NCBI GenBank assembly: GCA_902588635.1
Contig: CACIPW010000004.1
Location: 1-47,502 of the forward strand
Direction: 5' to 3'
Origin: an uncultured Pelagibacteraceae bacterium
Lineage (GTDB): Bacteria > Pseudomonadota > Alphaproteobacteria > Pelagibacterales > Pelagibacteraceae
DNA length: 47,502 nucleotides
Shown one piece after another: positions 39,005 to 47,064 of the stretch. The translations under genes were made by a program, and so were the position numbers. The notes beneath the pieces are model-generated. The model did not search any database and was not told the DNA's origin. It saw only the letters and a list, made by a program, of their open reading frames with translations. Position 1 is the first letter of the stretch. Every line of letters begins with the position of its first letter.

Positions 39005-40312
39005 ATGTTAGACCTTATAATTAAAAACGGTGATTGCTTTATCAATGGAAAACTCAAAAAAAAAGATATTGGAATAGTAGATGGAAAAATTGCCCAAATA
39101 GAAGATTCTATTGAAGAATCATCAAAAGATGTTTTGGATACAAATGAGCTAATTGTTTTACCGGGGTGTATCGATACCCAAGTTCATTTCAGAGAGCCAG
39201 GTTCTACAGATACAGAAGATTTAAATAGTGGAAGTAAAGCTGCAGTAGCAGGAGGAATAACAGGTGTATTTGAAATGCCAAATACTAATCCACCAACTGC
39301 AAATGAAGAAGAGTTTCAAAAAAAATTAAATTTAGCAAAAGATAGAATGTTTTGTAATTATGCTTTCTATTTTGGCGCAACTCCCTCTAATCAATCAGAG
39401 TTATCAAAACTTAAAAATTTAGATGGATGTTGTGGAGTAAAATTATTTGCAGGATCATCAACTGGTAATTTACTTGTACACAAAGAAGAAGATATAGAAA
39501 AAGTTTTTGAGCATACTTCTAAAGTAGTTGCAGTACATTCTGAAGATGAGGATATTCTTAATCAGAGAAAAAAATTAAGAGAAAACGGAAATGTTCTTAC
39601 CCATCCAGTTTGGCGAAATGAAGAATCTGCAATGTCTTCAACAAGAAGAATAGTTAAAATTGCAAAACGTCTAAATAAAAAAGCACATATTCTTCATGTT
39701 ACAACTAAAGAAGAAGTAGATTTTTTATCCCAGCATAAAGGAAATATTACTTTTGAAATTACTCCGCAACATTTAACAATGTATTCACCAGACTGTTACC
39801 AAAAACTTGGTACTTATGCACAAATGAATCCACCTATCAGAGAAAAATCTCATTATGATCGATTATGGTACGCTGTGAGAAATAATTATAATGACACCAT
39901 TGGATCAGATCACGCTCCACACTTGAAAGCAAATAAAGATAAAGAATACCCAAACTCCCCGTCAGGAATGCCAGGCGTTCAAACTTTACTCCCAGTTATG
40001 CTTGATCATATTAATGATGGAAAACTAAAACTGGACCAATTAGTAAAATTTTTATGTGAAAACCCAGTTAAAATTTTTGGAATTAAAAATAAAGGATATA
40101 TTAGAAAAGATTTTGATGCTGATTTTACAATAATAGATTTAAAAAAAGTTATAGAAATTAAAAATGAAAATATTCAAAGCAAGTGTAGCTGGTCTCCTTT
40201 TAATGGATATAAATTTAAAGGCACACCTGTTGCAACGATTGTTAATGGTGAAATTAAAATGAAACATGGCAAGCTATTCGGACAACCGTCTGGTAAACCA
40301 ATGCTATTTTAG
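39005..40312 (+). CDS. pyrC: Dihydroorotase-family amidohydrolase
   Basis: 435 residues. The amidohydrolase layout is clear: metal-site region GCIDTQVHFREPG (55-67), FEMPNTNPPT, the likely carboxylated lysine in CCGVKLFAGSSTGN, AVHSEDED, KAHILHVTT and the aspartate in GSDHAPH. It would cyclise carbamoyl-aspartate to dihydroorotate in pyrimidine synthesis. The first histidine of the usual HxH pair is glutamine here (Q59; H61 kept). A similar DTQVHFREPG form occurs in alphaproteobacterial proteins annotated as dihydroorotase, so this is probably a subfamily trait. The 3' end overlaps prpE by nine bases. Confidence 0.85.
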   Translation: MLDLIIKNGDCFINGKLKKKDIGIVDGKIAQIEDSIEESSKDVLDTNELIVLPGCIDTQVHFREPGSTDTEDLNSGSKAAVAGGITGVFEMPNTNPPTANEEEFQKKLNLAKDRMFCNYAFYFGATPSNQSELSKLKNLDGCCGVKLFAGSSTGNLLVHKEEDIEKVFEHTSKVVAVHSEDEDILNQRKKLRENGNVLTHPVWRNEESAMSSTRRIVKIAKRLNKKAHILHVTTKEEVDFLSQHKGNITFEITPQHLTMYSPDCYQKLGTYAQMNPPIREKSHYDRLWYAVRNNYNDTIGSDHAPHLKANKDKEYPNSPSGMPGVQTLLPVMLDHINDGKLKLDQLVKFLCENPVKIFGIKNKGYIRKDFDADFTIIDLKKVIEIKNENIQSKCSWSPFNGYKFKGTPVATIVNGEIKMKHGKLFGQPSGKPMLF

Positions 40313-42199
40313 AATATTATTTTTTCTAAGATCTTCTTCTATTTCTTTTAATATCGCAGGATCGTCAATTGTAGCGGGCATTTTGTATTCTTCTTTATCT
40401 GCAATTTTTCTAATAGTTCCTCTCAATATTTTTCCTGATCTTGTTTTTGGTAATCTTTTAATAACAATTGCAACTTTAAAAGCAGCAACGGGTCCAATTT
40501 TATCTCGAACCATTTGAACACATTCTTTAGATATTGTTTCATTGTCTTTTTTAACGCCAGCTTTTAGAACAATCAATCCTATCGGCAATTGACCTTTTAA
40601 TTTATCTGCAATGCCCAATACTGCGCATTCCGCAACGGATTGATGTTCTGATAAAACTTCTTCTATTGCCCCGGTTGACAATCTATGACCTGCAACATTT
40701 ATAATGTCATCTGTTCTAGACATAATCCAAATATATCCATCATCATCAATATGACCCGCATCATAAGTTTGATAGTAACCTTCATAATTAGTCATGTAAG
40801 TTTTTTTATATCTTTCATCAGCATTCCATAAAGTAGGGAAGGTGCCTGGAGGTAAAGGAAGTTTTACTACAATATCTCCCATTTCGTTCGGTTTAGCAAT
40901 TGAGCTATCACTTTTTAAAACTTTCACATCATAACCTGGAACCGCTCTGCAAGCTGAACCATACTTTGTTTTTTGCATTTCTATTCCTGTGCAGTTTGAG
41001 CTTATTGCCCAACTAGTTTCTGTCTGCCACCAATGATCTATAACTGGAACTTTTAAAAGTGTTTCTGCCCATTTAATAGTATCAGGATCTGCTCTTTCTC
41101 CTGCAAGAAACAAAGACTCAAATGAACTTAAATCATATTTTGAGAAAAATTTTCCTTCAGGGTCTTCTTTTTTAATTGCTCTAAAGGCAGTTGGAGCAGT
41201 AAATAGTGATTTAACTTTGTATTCTGAAATTATTTTCCAGAAAGCTCCTGCATCAGGAGTGCCTACAGGTTTACCCTCAAACAAGACTGTAGTGCATCCT
41301 TTAAACAATGGAGCATAAACTATATACGAATGACCTACTATCCAACCAATGTCGCTAGCTGACCACCAAATATCATCCATATTAATGTTATAAATATTTT
41401 TCATAGTCCACTTAAGGGCAACTATGTGGCCACCTATATCTCTTACGATTCCTTTGGGTATTCCTGTGGTACCCGAAGTGTATAAAATGTAGGCAAAATC
41501 ATTTGCATTCATTTCAACGCAGTCCATATCTTTAGCATTAGCCAAAGACTCGTCCCAACTAATTTCTTTTGGGGCATTTAGTTTCACTTCATGACCTGAC
41601 CTTTGGTAAAGAATAATTTTTTCGGGCTTGTGAGAAGCAAGTTTTAAAGCTTCATCCACTAAAGGTTTATACTCAACGGTTCTTCCCGGTTCAAAACCAC
41701 ACGAAGCTGTCACTAATAGTTTTGCTTTACTATCATCTATACGACTTGCTAACTCGTTAGAAGCAAACCCACCAAAAACTACTGAGTGAATAGCTCCAAT
41801 TCTTCCACAAGCAAGCATAGCAATCACAGCCTCAGGTATCATTGGCATGTAAATTATAACTCTGTCCCCTTTAGTTATGCCTTGGTTTTTTAAAGCACCT
41901 GCAAACTTTGAAACTTTTTCCTTCAGTTTACTGTAAGTGAATTTTTTTTTATTCCCAGTGATGGGACTATCATATATTAGTGCGGTTTTATCTCCTCTTC
42001 CTTGATCAATATGTATATCTAGAGCATTGTAACAGGTATTTGTAGTACCATCACAAAACCATTTGTAAAATGGTGGTTTATCTTTGTTTAATATCTGAGT
42101 TGGTTTCTTAAACCAAAATACATCCCCAGATACTTTTTGCCAAAACTCTTCAGGATTAGTTATGGAAGTTTTATAAATTTCTTTAAAAGTTGATGACAT
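40304..42199 (-). CDS. prpE: Propionate-CoA ligase (short-chain acyl-CoA synthetase)
   Basis: 631 residues, AMP-forming acyl-CoA synthetase. The N-terminal ACAS domain starts near WQKVSGDVFWFKKPTQIL. The ATP-binding motif YILYTSGTTGIPKGIVRDIGGH has the IVRD-GGH ending typical of PrpE rather than acetyl-CoA synthetase. HWWQTETSWAISSNC and the catalytic lysine in PKTRSGKILRGT are present. It activates propionate (perhaps acetate) to the CoA ester. I see no prpBCD or methylmalonyl genes nearby. It is convergent with the dihydroorotase gene and divergent from proteorhodopsin. Confidence 0.92.
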   Translation of the reverse strand: MSSTFKEIYKTSITNPEEFWQKVSGDVFWFKKPTQILNKDKPPFYKWFCDGTTNTCYNALDIHIDQGRGDKTALIYDSPITGNKKKFTYSKLKEKVSKFAGALKNQGITKGDRVIIYMPMIPEAVIAMLACGRIGAIHSVVFGGFASNELASRIDDSKAKLLVTASCGFEPGRTVEYKPLVDEALKLASHKPEKIILYQRSGHEVKLNAPKEISWDESLANAKDMDCVEMNANDFAYILYTSGTTGIPKGIVRDIGGHIVALKWTMKNIYNINMDDIWWSASDIGWIVGHSYIVYAPLFKGCTTVLFEGKPVGTPDAGAFWKIISEYKVKSLFTAPTAFRAIKKEDPEGKFFSKYDLSSFESLFLAGERADPDTIKWAETLLKVPVIDHWWQTETSWAISSNCTGIEMQKTKYGSACRAVPGYDVKVLKSDSSIAKPNEMGDIVVKLPLPPGTFPTLWNADERYKKTYMTNYEGYYQTYDAGHIDDDGYIWIMSRTDDIINVAGHRLSTGAIEEVLSEHQSVAECAVLGIADKLKGQLPIGLIVLKAGVKKDNETISKECVQMVRDKIGPVAAFKVAIVIKRLPKTRSGKILRGTIRKIADKEEYKMPATIDDPAILKEIEEDLRKNNILK

Positions 42200-42333
42200 T
42201 CCTTACCGATTCTTTTATAATTTTTGTTAGTTTATAAAGTAAAAATTGTATTTAATTTTAAAAAGTCAGCAAAATCAATACAAAATAGCGATAAAAAAGA
42301 CTTCTATTAAGCATTTATATTTGATAATGAATC

Positions 42334-42378
42334 TCAACTTTGGCTTTAACTTTTAAGGTTGAAGTCGATGGTTCGAAT
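42334..42378 (+). promoter_or_regulatory. Hairpin / tRNA-Lys-like element in the proteorhodopsin leader
   Basis: GGCTTTAAC (42342-42350) and GTTGAAGTC (42358-42366) form a nine-pair stem with two G-T pairs and a seven-base loop. An alternative eight-pair stem, TCAACTTT (42334-42341) with AAGGTTGA (42355-42362), excludes the first. The stretch GTCGATGGTTCGAAT at 42364-42378 looks like the extra/T-arm part of a tRNA-Lys(TTT), but the matching 3' half of the T stem and the acceptor are missing. It lies 39 bases upstream of the start codon. The rest of the 217-base spacer (42200-42416) shows no gene. Confidence 0.35.
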
Positions 42379-42416
42379 ATAAACTATTAGAAACTAACTA
42401 ATGAGGGAGTTTTAGT

Positions 42417-43184
42417 ATGAAAACATTTAAAACATTAGCAATTGCTTTATTTGCTCTTGTCGGAGCGACTACAGCAGCTAATGCGGCAACTACTTTTTTA
42501 GCTACGGATGATTTTGTAGGTATTTCATTCTGGTTAATATCAATGGGTATGTTAGCAGCTACAGCTTTTTTCTTTATGGAACAAGGCAATGTAAGCGTTC
42601 AATGGAGAAAATCAGTAAACGTAGCTGGATTAGTAACTGGTATTGCATTTATCCATTATATGTACATGAGAGCAGTTTGGGTTGAAACAGGTGATACACC
42701 AACTGTTTACAGATACATTGACTGGTTAATTACTGTACCTTTACAACTTATAGAATTTTATTTAATTCTTTCAGCAGTCAGAAAAGTTGACAGCGGCATA
42801 TTCTGGAGAATCTTAATGGGTTCTTTAGTAATGCTTATAGGAGGATATCTTGGAGAAGCTGGAATGATTCCTGCTATGCTTGGTTTCTTTATCGGTATGG
42901 CTGGATGGATTTACATTCTTTATGAAATTTTTTCAGGAGAAGCAGGCAAAGCTGTTTCTAAATCTGGAAATAAAGCGCTTGTTACTGCATTTGGCGCTTT
43001 AAGAATGATCGTTACTGTTGGTTGGGCAATTTATCCACTAGGTTACATTTTTGGTTACCTAACAGGTGGAATTGACGCTAACTCACTTAACGTGATTTAT
43101 AACTTAGCAGACTTTGTTAATAAGATCGCTTTCGGTGTTATTATTTGGTCTTGCGCTGTTGCAAACTCTAATAAAGGAAGATAA
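42417..43184 (+). CDS. Proteorhodopsin, blue-tuned light-driven proton pump
   Basis: 255 residues. A cleavable signal peptide ends near TAANAA (about 1-23), then seven membrane helices. Using the standard proteorhodopsin numbering (offset +5), the proton acceptor is D102 (D97), the donor E113 (E108), the partner histidine H80 (H75), and the retinal lysine K236 (K231) in [12 protein letters not shown]. The spectral tuning position 105 is Q110 in [17 protein letters not shown]; glutamine there gives blue absorption. The Shine-Dalgarno AGGGAG lies eight bases before the ATG. A 217-base leader precedes it and a strong terminator follows, so it may be transcribed mostly alone. Confidence 0.98.
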   Translation: MKTFKTLAIALFALVGATTAANAATTFLATDDFVGISFWLISMGMLAATAFFFMEQGNVSVQWRKSVNVAGLVTGIAFIHYMYMRAVWVETGDTPTVYRYIDWLITVPLQLIEFYLILSAVRKVDSGIFWRILMGSLVMLIGGYLGEAGMIPAMLGFFIGMAGWIYILYEIFSGEAGKAVSKSGNKALVTAFGALRMIVTVGWAIYPLGYIFGYLTGGIDANSLNVIYNLADFVNKIAFGVIIWSCAVANSNKGR

Positions 43185-43210
43185 TAATACTTCAGAGTTT
43201 AAGAGATTAA

Positions 43211-43250
43211 AAATAGGGCAGGTATTAAGTTACTTGCCCTATTTTTTTTT
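43211..43250 (+). terminator. Rho-independent terminator after proteorhodopsin
   Basis: AAATAGGGCAGGTA at 43211-43224 pairs with TACTTGCCCTATTT at 43231-43244 (one G-T pair) around a six-base loop. A run of Ts extends to 43250. It is the strongest terminator in the window and sits between the rhodopsin stop and the ferredoxin start. Confidence 0.93.
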
Positions 43251-43269
43251 TGCCTATATAAAAATCTTA

Positions 43270-43590
43270 ATGACTAAAATTGTCTATATCGAACATAATG
43301 GCAAATCACACAGTATAGATGTGCAAAATGGATTAACAGTAATGGAGGGAGCTGTACAAAATAATGTGCCTGGTATTGATGCAGATTGTGGAGGCTCTAT
43401 GGCCTGTGCTACTTGCCATGTTTATGTCAAAGAAGAATGGTTTAATAAACTTCCAAAAAAAGAAGACGGAGAAGAAGATATGTTGGATATGGCATTTGAA
43501 CCAAAAAAATTTAGCAGACTTAGTTGTCAATTAACAGTTACTGATGAGTTAGATGGGTTAACTGTGCAACTTCCTTCTGAACAAGCTTAA
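43270..43590 (+). CDS. 2Fe-2S ferredoxin, adrenodoxin type
   Basis: 106 residues from the ATG at 43270. The cluster cysteines are C40, C46, C49 ([10 protein letters not shown]) and C86 (RLSCQL), the adrenodoxin/ISC-ferredoxin spacing. A longer reading frame reaches back to 43114 inside the rhodopsin gene and through its terminator, so that start is not used. It carries electrons, probably from the reductase encoded next (TAATG overlap, one base). The pair is a known neighbour of SAR11 proteorhodopsin genes. Confidence 0.94.
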   Translation: MTKIVYIEHNGKSHSIDVQNGLTVMEGAVQNNVPGIDADCGGSMACATCHVYVKEEWFNKLPKKEDGEEDMLDMAFEPKKFSRLSCQLTVTDELDGLTVQLPSEQA

Positions 43591-44606
43591 TGATAAAAAC
43601 TGATGCATTAATTATTGGAGCAGGTCCCACAGGATTGTTTACAGCTCATCAATTAAAATTAATTGGTTTGGATTGTGAGGTAGTCGATAATCTTGATAAA
43701 ATCGGCGGCCAGTGTATTGAACTTTATCCTGACAAACCAATTTATGATATTCCGGCAATTCCAGAATGTACTGGTGAAGAACTAACAAATGGTTTAACTG
43801 ATCAATTAAAACCGTTTAATATTAAATTTCACTTAAATGAAAGAGTTGAAGAAGTAAAAAATAATAACGGTAAGTGGGAAATTAAAACTAACAAAGGAAC
43901 ATCGTTTAATACCCCAAACATAATTATAGCTGGAGGAGTAGGATCGTTTGAACCAAGAAAGTTTGCTCCAAAAGACTGTGAAAAATTTGAAGATAAATCG
44001 ATTTTTTATTCAATAAAAGATAAAACAATTTTTAAAGATAAAACCGTTTCAATTTTTGGAGGCGGAGATAGTGCGTTGGATTGGGCAATTGAATTATCAG
44101 AAAATTCTAAAATAAACTTAATTCATAGAAGAGATGAATTTAGAGGTGCACAATCAACTGTAGATAAAATGAATGACCTGAGAAAAGAAGGCAAGATAAA
44201 GCTATATACAAAGTATCAATTAAAAGGTGTTAAAGATTCAGAAAGTCTTGAAAGCATTGATATAGAACATGACAATAAAGAAGTAAAAAATCTTAAAACT
44301 GATTTTGTTTTAGGTTTTTTTGGCTTGATAATGAAACTTGGTCCAATAGCTAATTGGGGACTTAATTTAAATAAAAAAAAAATAAATGTTGATACAGAAA
44401 AATTTGAAACCAATCAAAAAGGTATATACGCAGTGGGTGATATTTGTAATTATCCTGGAAAATTAAAATTAATTTTATCAGGATTTCATGAAGGAGCATT
44501 AGCTGCTAGAGCATGTTTTAAATTGGCAAGACCAAATGAAAAATATAGATTTGAATTCACCACAACTTCTACAAACTTATTAAAAAGACTTGGTAAGAAA
44601 GAGTGA
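43590..44606 (+). CDS. Ferredoxin-NADP+ reductase, thioredoxin-reductase-like type
   Basis: 338 residues. The FAD motif GAGPTG is at 10-15, followed by IGGQCIELYPDKPIYDIPA. The NADPH motif GGGDSALDW is at 157-165, and the second FAD segment IYAVGDICNYPGK lies near 278. There is no CxxC redox pair, which separates it from thioredoxin reductase and fits the TrxR-like FNR family. It overlaps the ferredoxin stop by one base and the GST start by four. It would exchange electrons between NADPH and the neighbouring 2Fe-2S ferredoxin. Confidence 0.93.
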   Translation: MIKTDALIIGAGPTGLFTAHQLKLIGLDCEVVDNLDKIGGQCIELYPDKPIYDIPAIPECTGEELTNGLTDQLKPFNIKFHLNERVEEVKNNNGKWEIKTNKGTSFNTPNIIIAGGVGSFEPRKFAPKDCEKFEDKSIFYSIKDKTIFKDKTVSIFGGGDSALDWAIELSENSKINLIHRRDEFRGAQSTVDKMNDLRKEGKIKLYTKYQLKGVKDSESLESIDIEHDNKEVKNLKTDFVLGFFGLIMKLGPIANWGLNLNKKKINVDTEKFETNQKGIYAVGDICNYPGKLKLILSGFHEGALAARACFKLARPNEKYRFEFTTTSTNLLKRLGKKE

Positions 44607-45250
44607 TTGAACTTTTAACCGCAGATACTCCAAATGGTAAAAAGATTTCAATTATGCTTGAAGAAATTGGCTTTGAATATAAAGTTAAAAAAATAAATAT
44701 TAATCCTGGGGGAGAATTTTCAAAAGGTGAACAATTTAATACTGAATTTAGAAAAATTAGTCCTTTTAGTAAAATTCCAGTAATTATTGATCATGAAAAT
44801 AATAAAGAAACTATTTTTGAATCTGGAGCTATCCTTATATATCTAGGAGAAAAAAGTAATAAATTTTATGAACAAAAAGACAGAACAAAAATTAACCAAT
44901 GGTTAATGGCTCAAATGGCTTATGTTGGTCCAATGTTAGGACAACATCATCAATTTCATCGTTACAATTCTGGAAAGGATAAATGGGGTGAGGAAAGATA
45001 TTTTAAAATAACCAAAACTATATATGGTGATTTAGATGAAAGATTAGCCCAATCAAAAAATCTAGCCGGAGAAAACTACTCAATTGCGGACATTGCAACT
45101 TTTCCTTGGATTGCAAGACATGATTGGCATGACATTGGTCTTAAAAACTACAAAAATTTAACTAGATGGTATGTAGAAATAGCCAACCGAAGTGCTGTGG
45201 TGAAAGGATATGATTTAATGAATAACGGAGCAGATATTCCCAAACCTTAA
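44603..45250 (+). CDS. Glutathione S-transferase (YfcG/YghU-like)
   Basis: 215 residues with a GTG start that overlaps the reductase stop by four bases. The thioredoxin-fold N-terminal domain has TPNGKKISIMLEEIG and SPFSKIPVIID, then ESGAILIYLGEK for glutathione binding. The helical C-terminal domain has the N-capping motif YSIADIATFPWIARH. The TPNG start resembles nu-class GSTs, which act as disulfide-bond or peroxide reductases. Co-transcription with ferredoxin and its reductase suggests a redox role. The stop overlaps that of dksA by four bases. Confidence 0.92.
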   Translation: MIELLTADTPNGKKISIMLEEIGFEYKVKKININPGGEFSKGEQFNTEFRKISPFSKIPVIIDHENNKETIFESGAILIYLGEKSNKFYEQKDRTKINQWLMAQMAYVGPMLGQHHQFHRYNSGKDKWGEERYFKITKTIYGDLDERLAQSKNLAGENYSIADIATFPWIARHDWHDIGLKNYKNLTRWYVEIANRSAVVKGYDLMNNGADIPKP

Positions 45251-45663
45251 CCATCTGCGTAAACTTTTTCGTCCTTCTCGTGTTTTTCTTGAGCTGCAAT
45301 ACAAAGTGTGGCTACTGGTCTTGCTATTAATCTTTTAATGCCGATTGGCTCCCCTGTTTCTTCGCAAAAGCCATATGTGCCATCTTTAATTTTTTTTAGC
45401 GCTGAATCAATTTTAGTTATTAGTTTAATTTGTCTGTTAATTGCTTTCATTTCAACATTTTTATCAGTGTATGAACTTGCTTGATCGACGATGTCAGCCG
45501 AAATACTGTTGTCATCAAGCGACCCATTATACAAAGCTTCATTGTTTGTTTTAATAATATCCGACTTCCAATCAGTTAGTTTTTTCTTAAAATAAGCTTT
45601 GTGTTTTTCACACATATACTTTTCAGTTGGTTTTGGTACGTAAGTTTTAGAGATTTTAACCAT
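45247..45663 (-). CDS. dksA: DksA/TraR family RNA polymerase-binding regulator
   Basis: 138 residues. A coiled coil precedes the tip motif DIVDQA (D57, D60, A62), which keeps the acidic residues that enter the polymerase secondary channel. The globular end has YGFCEETGEPIGIKRLIARPVATLCIAAQE. Only two of the four classical zinc cysteines remain (C100 and C121; T103 and A124 replace the others). Degenerate zinc fingers are known in alphaproteobacterial DksA. It should mediate ppGpp-type control of rRNA and stress genes. It is transcribed alone from the promoter at 45685-45712. Confidence 0.93.
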   Translation of the reverse strand: MVKISKTYVPKPTEKYMCEKHKAYFKKKLTDWKSDIIKTNNEALYNGSLDDNSISADIVDQASSYTDKNVEMKAINRQIKLITKIDSALKKIKDGTYGFCEETGEPIGIKRLIARPVATLCIAAQEKHEKDEKVYADG

Positions 45664-45684
45664 ACTATAATTTTGACGTGCCGG

Positions 45685-45712
45685 AGTATATTCAGCAATA
45701 AATAGGTGTCAA
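45685..45712 (-). promoter_or_regulatory. Sigma-70 promoter for dksA
   Basis: On the minus strand TTGACA (45712-45707) and TATACT (45690-45685) are separated by 16 bases, a near-consensus promoter. Transcription would start near 45678, leaving a leader of about 15 bases. Confidence 0.55.
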
Positions 45713-45741
45713 TACAACATAATTCGTATAAATTTAGATAA

Positions 45742-47064
45742 ATGAATATTTATAAAACAAATATAAATAAATTATTCTATATTTTTTTAATTATTCATTT
45801 ATTTGTCTGGACATTGATTCCTTCTATAACAAATCAAAATTTACCTTTAGATACAATCGAAGCTTTAGCTTGGGGCAGCAATTTAGACTGGGGATTTAAC
45901 AAACATCCTCCAGCAAGTGCTTTTTTTGTAGAAATTTTTTATCAGATTTTTGGAAGCAATGATTGGGCGTATTATTTTTTAAGCCAAATTTTTGTAATAT
46001 TTTCTTTTTTTATTGTTTGGAAATTTTCTTATGAATTTTTAAGAAATAAAAATCTTTCCTTATTTTCAGTATTATTACTTGAGGCAATTTATTTTTATAA
46101 TTTTACATCACCTGAATTTAACGTAAATATATGTCAACTACCTTTTTGGACATTAACAGTTTATTATTCTTGGAAACTTTATAGTAAAAAAAAAGTTGAC
46201 ATTAAAGACTGTGCATTATTAGGAGCTTTTGCAGCATTTGGGTTTTTATCTAAATATCTATTTATCTATTTGTTAATCTCGATTGATTTATTATTTTTTT
46301 ATTTAATCTTTATAAAAAAAGACAAAAAATATGATTTTAATTATTCAATATCTTTAATAGTTTTTGTTGTTTTATTAATTCCTCATATTATTTGGTTAAC
46401 AAATAATGATTATATTACGATTACTTATGGTCTTCATAGAACAGGTTTAAATGAGCCAAATTTTATTGATCACTTAAAATATCCACTTATATTTCTAGCT
46501 AAACAAATTGGAATATTAATTCCATTTTTTATATTAAGCTTATTTATAGTTTTTAAATTTAAATTTAATTTAAAATTTACTGATAAGAAATTACTTTTTT
46601 TATTAGCGATAAATATAGTGCCAATTATTTTAATGTTTCTAACTTCACTAGTTTTAGGAGCTAAAATAAGAACTATGTGGATGACTCCCTTTTACTTATT
46701 TTTTGGAACTTTGTTAATTTATATTTTTCAGAAACAAATAAACCTAAAAAAGGTTAAAAATTTTTATATTGCATTAATTTTTTTATTTTTAATTTCACCA
46801 ATTATTTATGCTTATATTTCAATTAATCAAACAGACAAAAGAACAGACTATCCAGGAAAAGAAATAGCAGAGAAAGTTCAAAAAAAATGGAATTTAGAAT
46901 TTAATGAACCTATTAATGTTGTTTTGGGCAATGAATGGTACGCTGGAAATTTGTCATATCATTTAAAATCTAGACCAGTTTGGGAAGGAGAACTGGATAA
47001 AAGCAAATTAGATAGTTATAACATATTTATTTGTATCGATAATATTTGTGTAGGAAACAAATGA
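45742..47064 (+). CDS. GT39/ArnT-like membrane glycosyltransferase
   Basis: 440 residues with about ten hydrophobic helices. The N-terminal loop LPLDTIEALAWGSNLDWGFNKHPPASAFFVEIFYQIFG holds the acidic residue and the KHPP segment typical of the PMT_2 (GT39/GT83) family. These enzymes move a sugar from a polyprenyl phosphate carrier onto lipid A, protein or a glycan at the periplasmic side. The C-terminal part (about 375-440) is soluble. A 41-residue membrane peptide gene overlaps its stop, and a GT2 gene follows, so a polyprenyl-phosphate-sugar pathway is probable. Confidence 0.88.
   Translation: MNIYKTNINKLFYIFLIIHLFVWTLIPSITNQNLPLDTIEALAWGSNLDWGFNKHPPASAFFVEIFYQIFGSNDWAYYFLSQIFVIFSFFIVWKFSYEFLRNKNLSLFSVLLLEAIYFYNFTSPEFNVNICQLPFWTLTVYYSWKLYSKKKVDIKDCALLGAFAAFGFLSKYLFIYLLISIDLLFFYLIFIKKDKKYDFNYSISLIVFVVLLIPHIIWLTNNDYITITYGLHRTGLNEPNFIDHLKYPLIFLAKQIGILIPFFILSLFIVFKFKFNLKFTDKKLLFLLAINIVPIILMFLTSLVLGAKIRTMWMTPFYLFFGTLLIYIFQKQINLKKVKNFYIALIFLFLISPIIYAYISINQTDKRTDYPGKEIAEKVQKKWNLEFNEPINVVLGNEWYAGNLSYHLKSRPVWEGELDKSKLDSYNIFICIDNICVGNK

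Noticed and set aside
42342-42378. Functional tRNA in the proteorhodopsin leader
   Set aside because: The T stem has no 3' partner and there is no acceptor stem, D arm or CCA; kept only as a possible relic or hairpin.
42401-42415. Four-codon reading frame (ATG to TAG) ending one base before the proteorhodopsin ATG
   Set aside because: It contains the Shine-Dalgarno sequence and is short enough to arise by chance; no evidence of a leader peptide.
43114-43269. Upstream extension of the ferredoxin reading frame to an ATG at 43114
   Set aside because: It lies inside the proteorhodopsin gene in another frame and crosses the intrinsic terminator. The ferredoxin fold begins exactly at ATG 43270.
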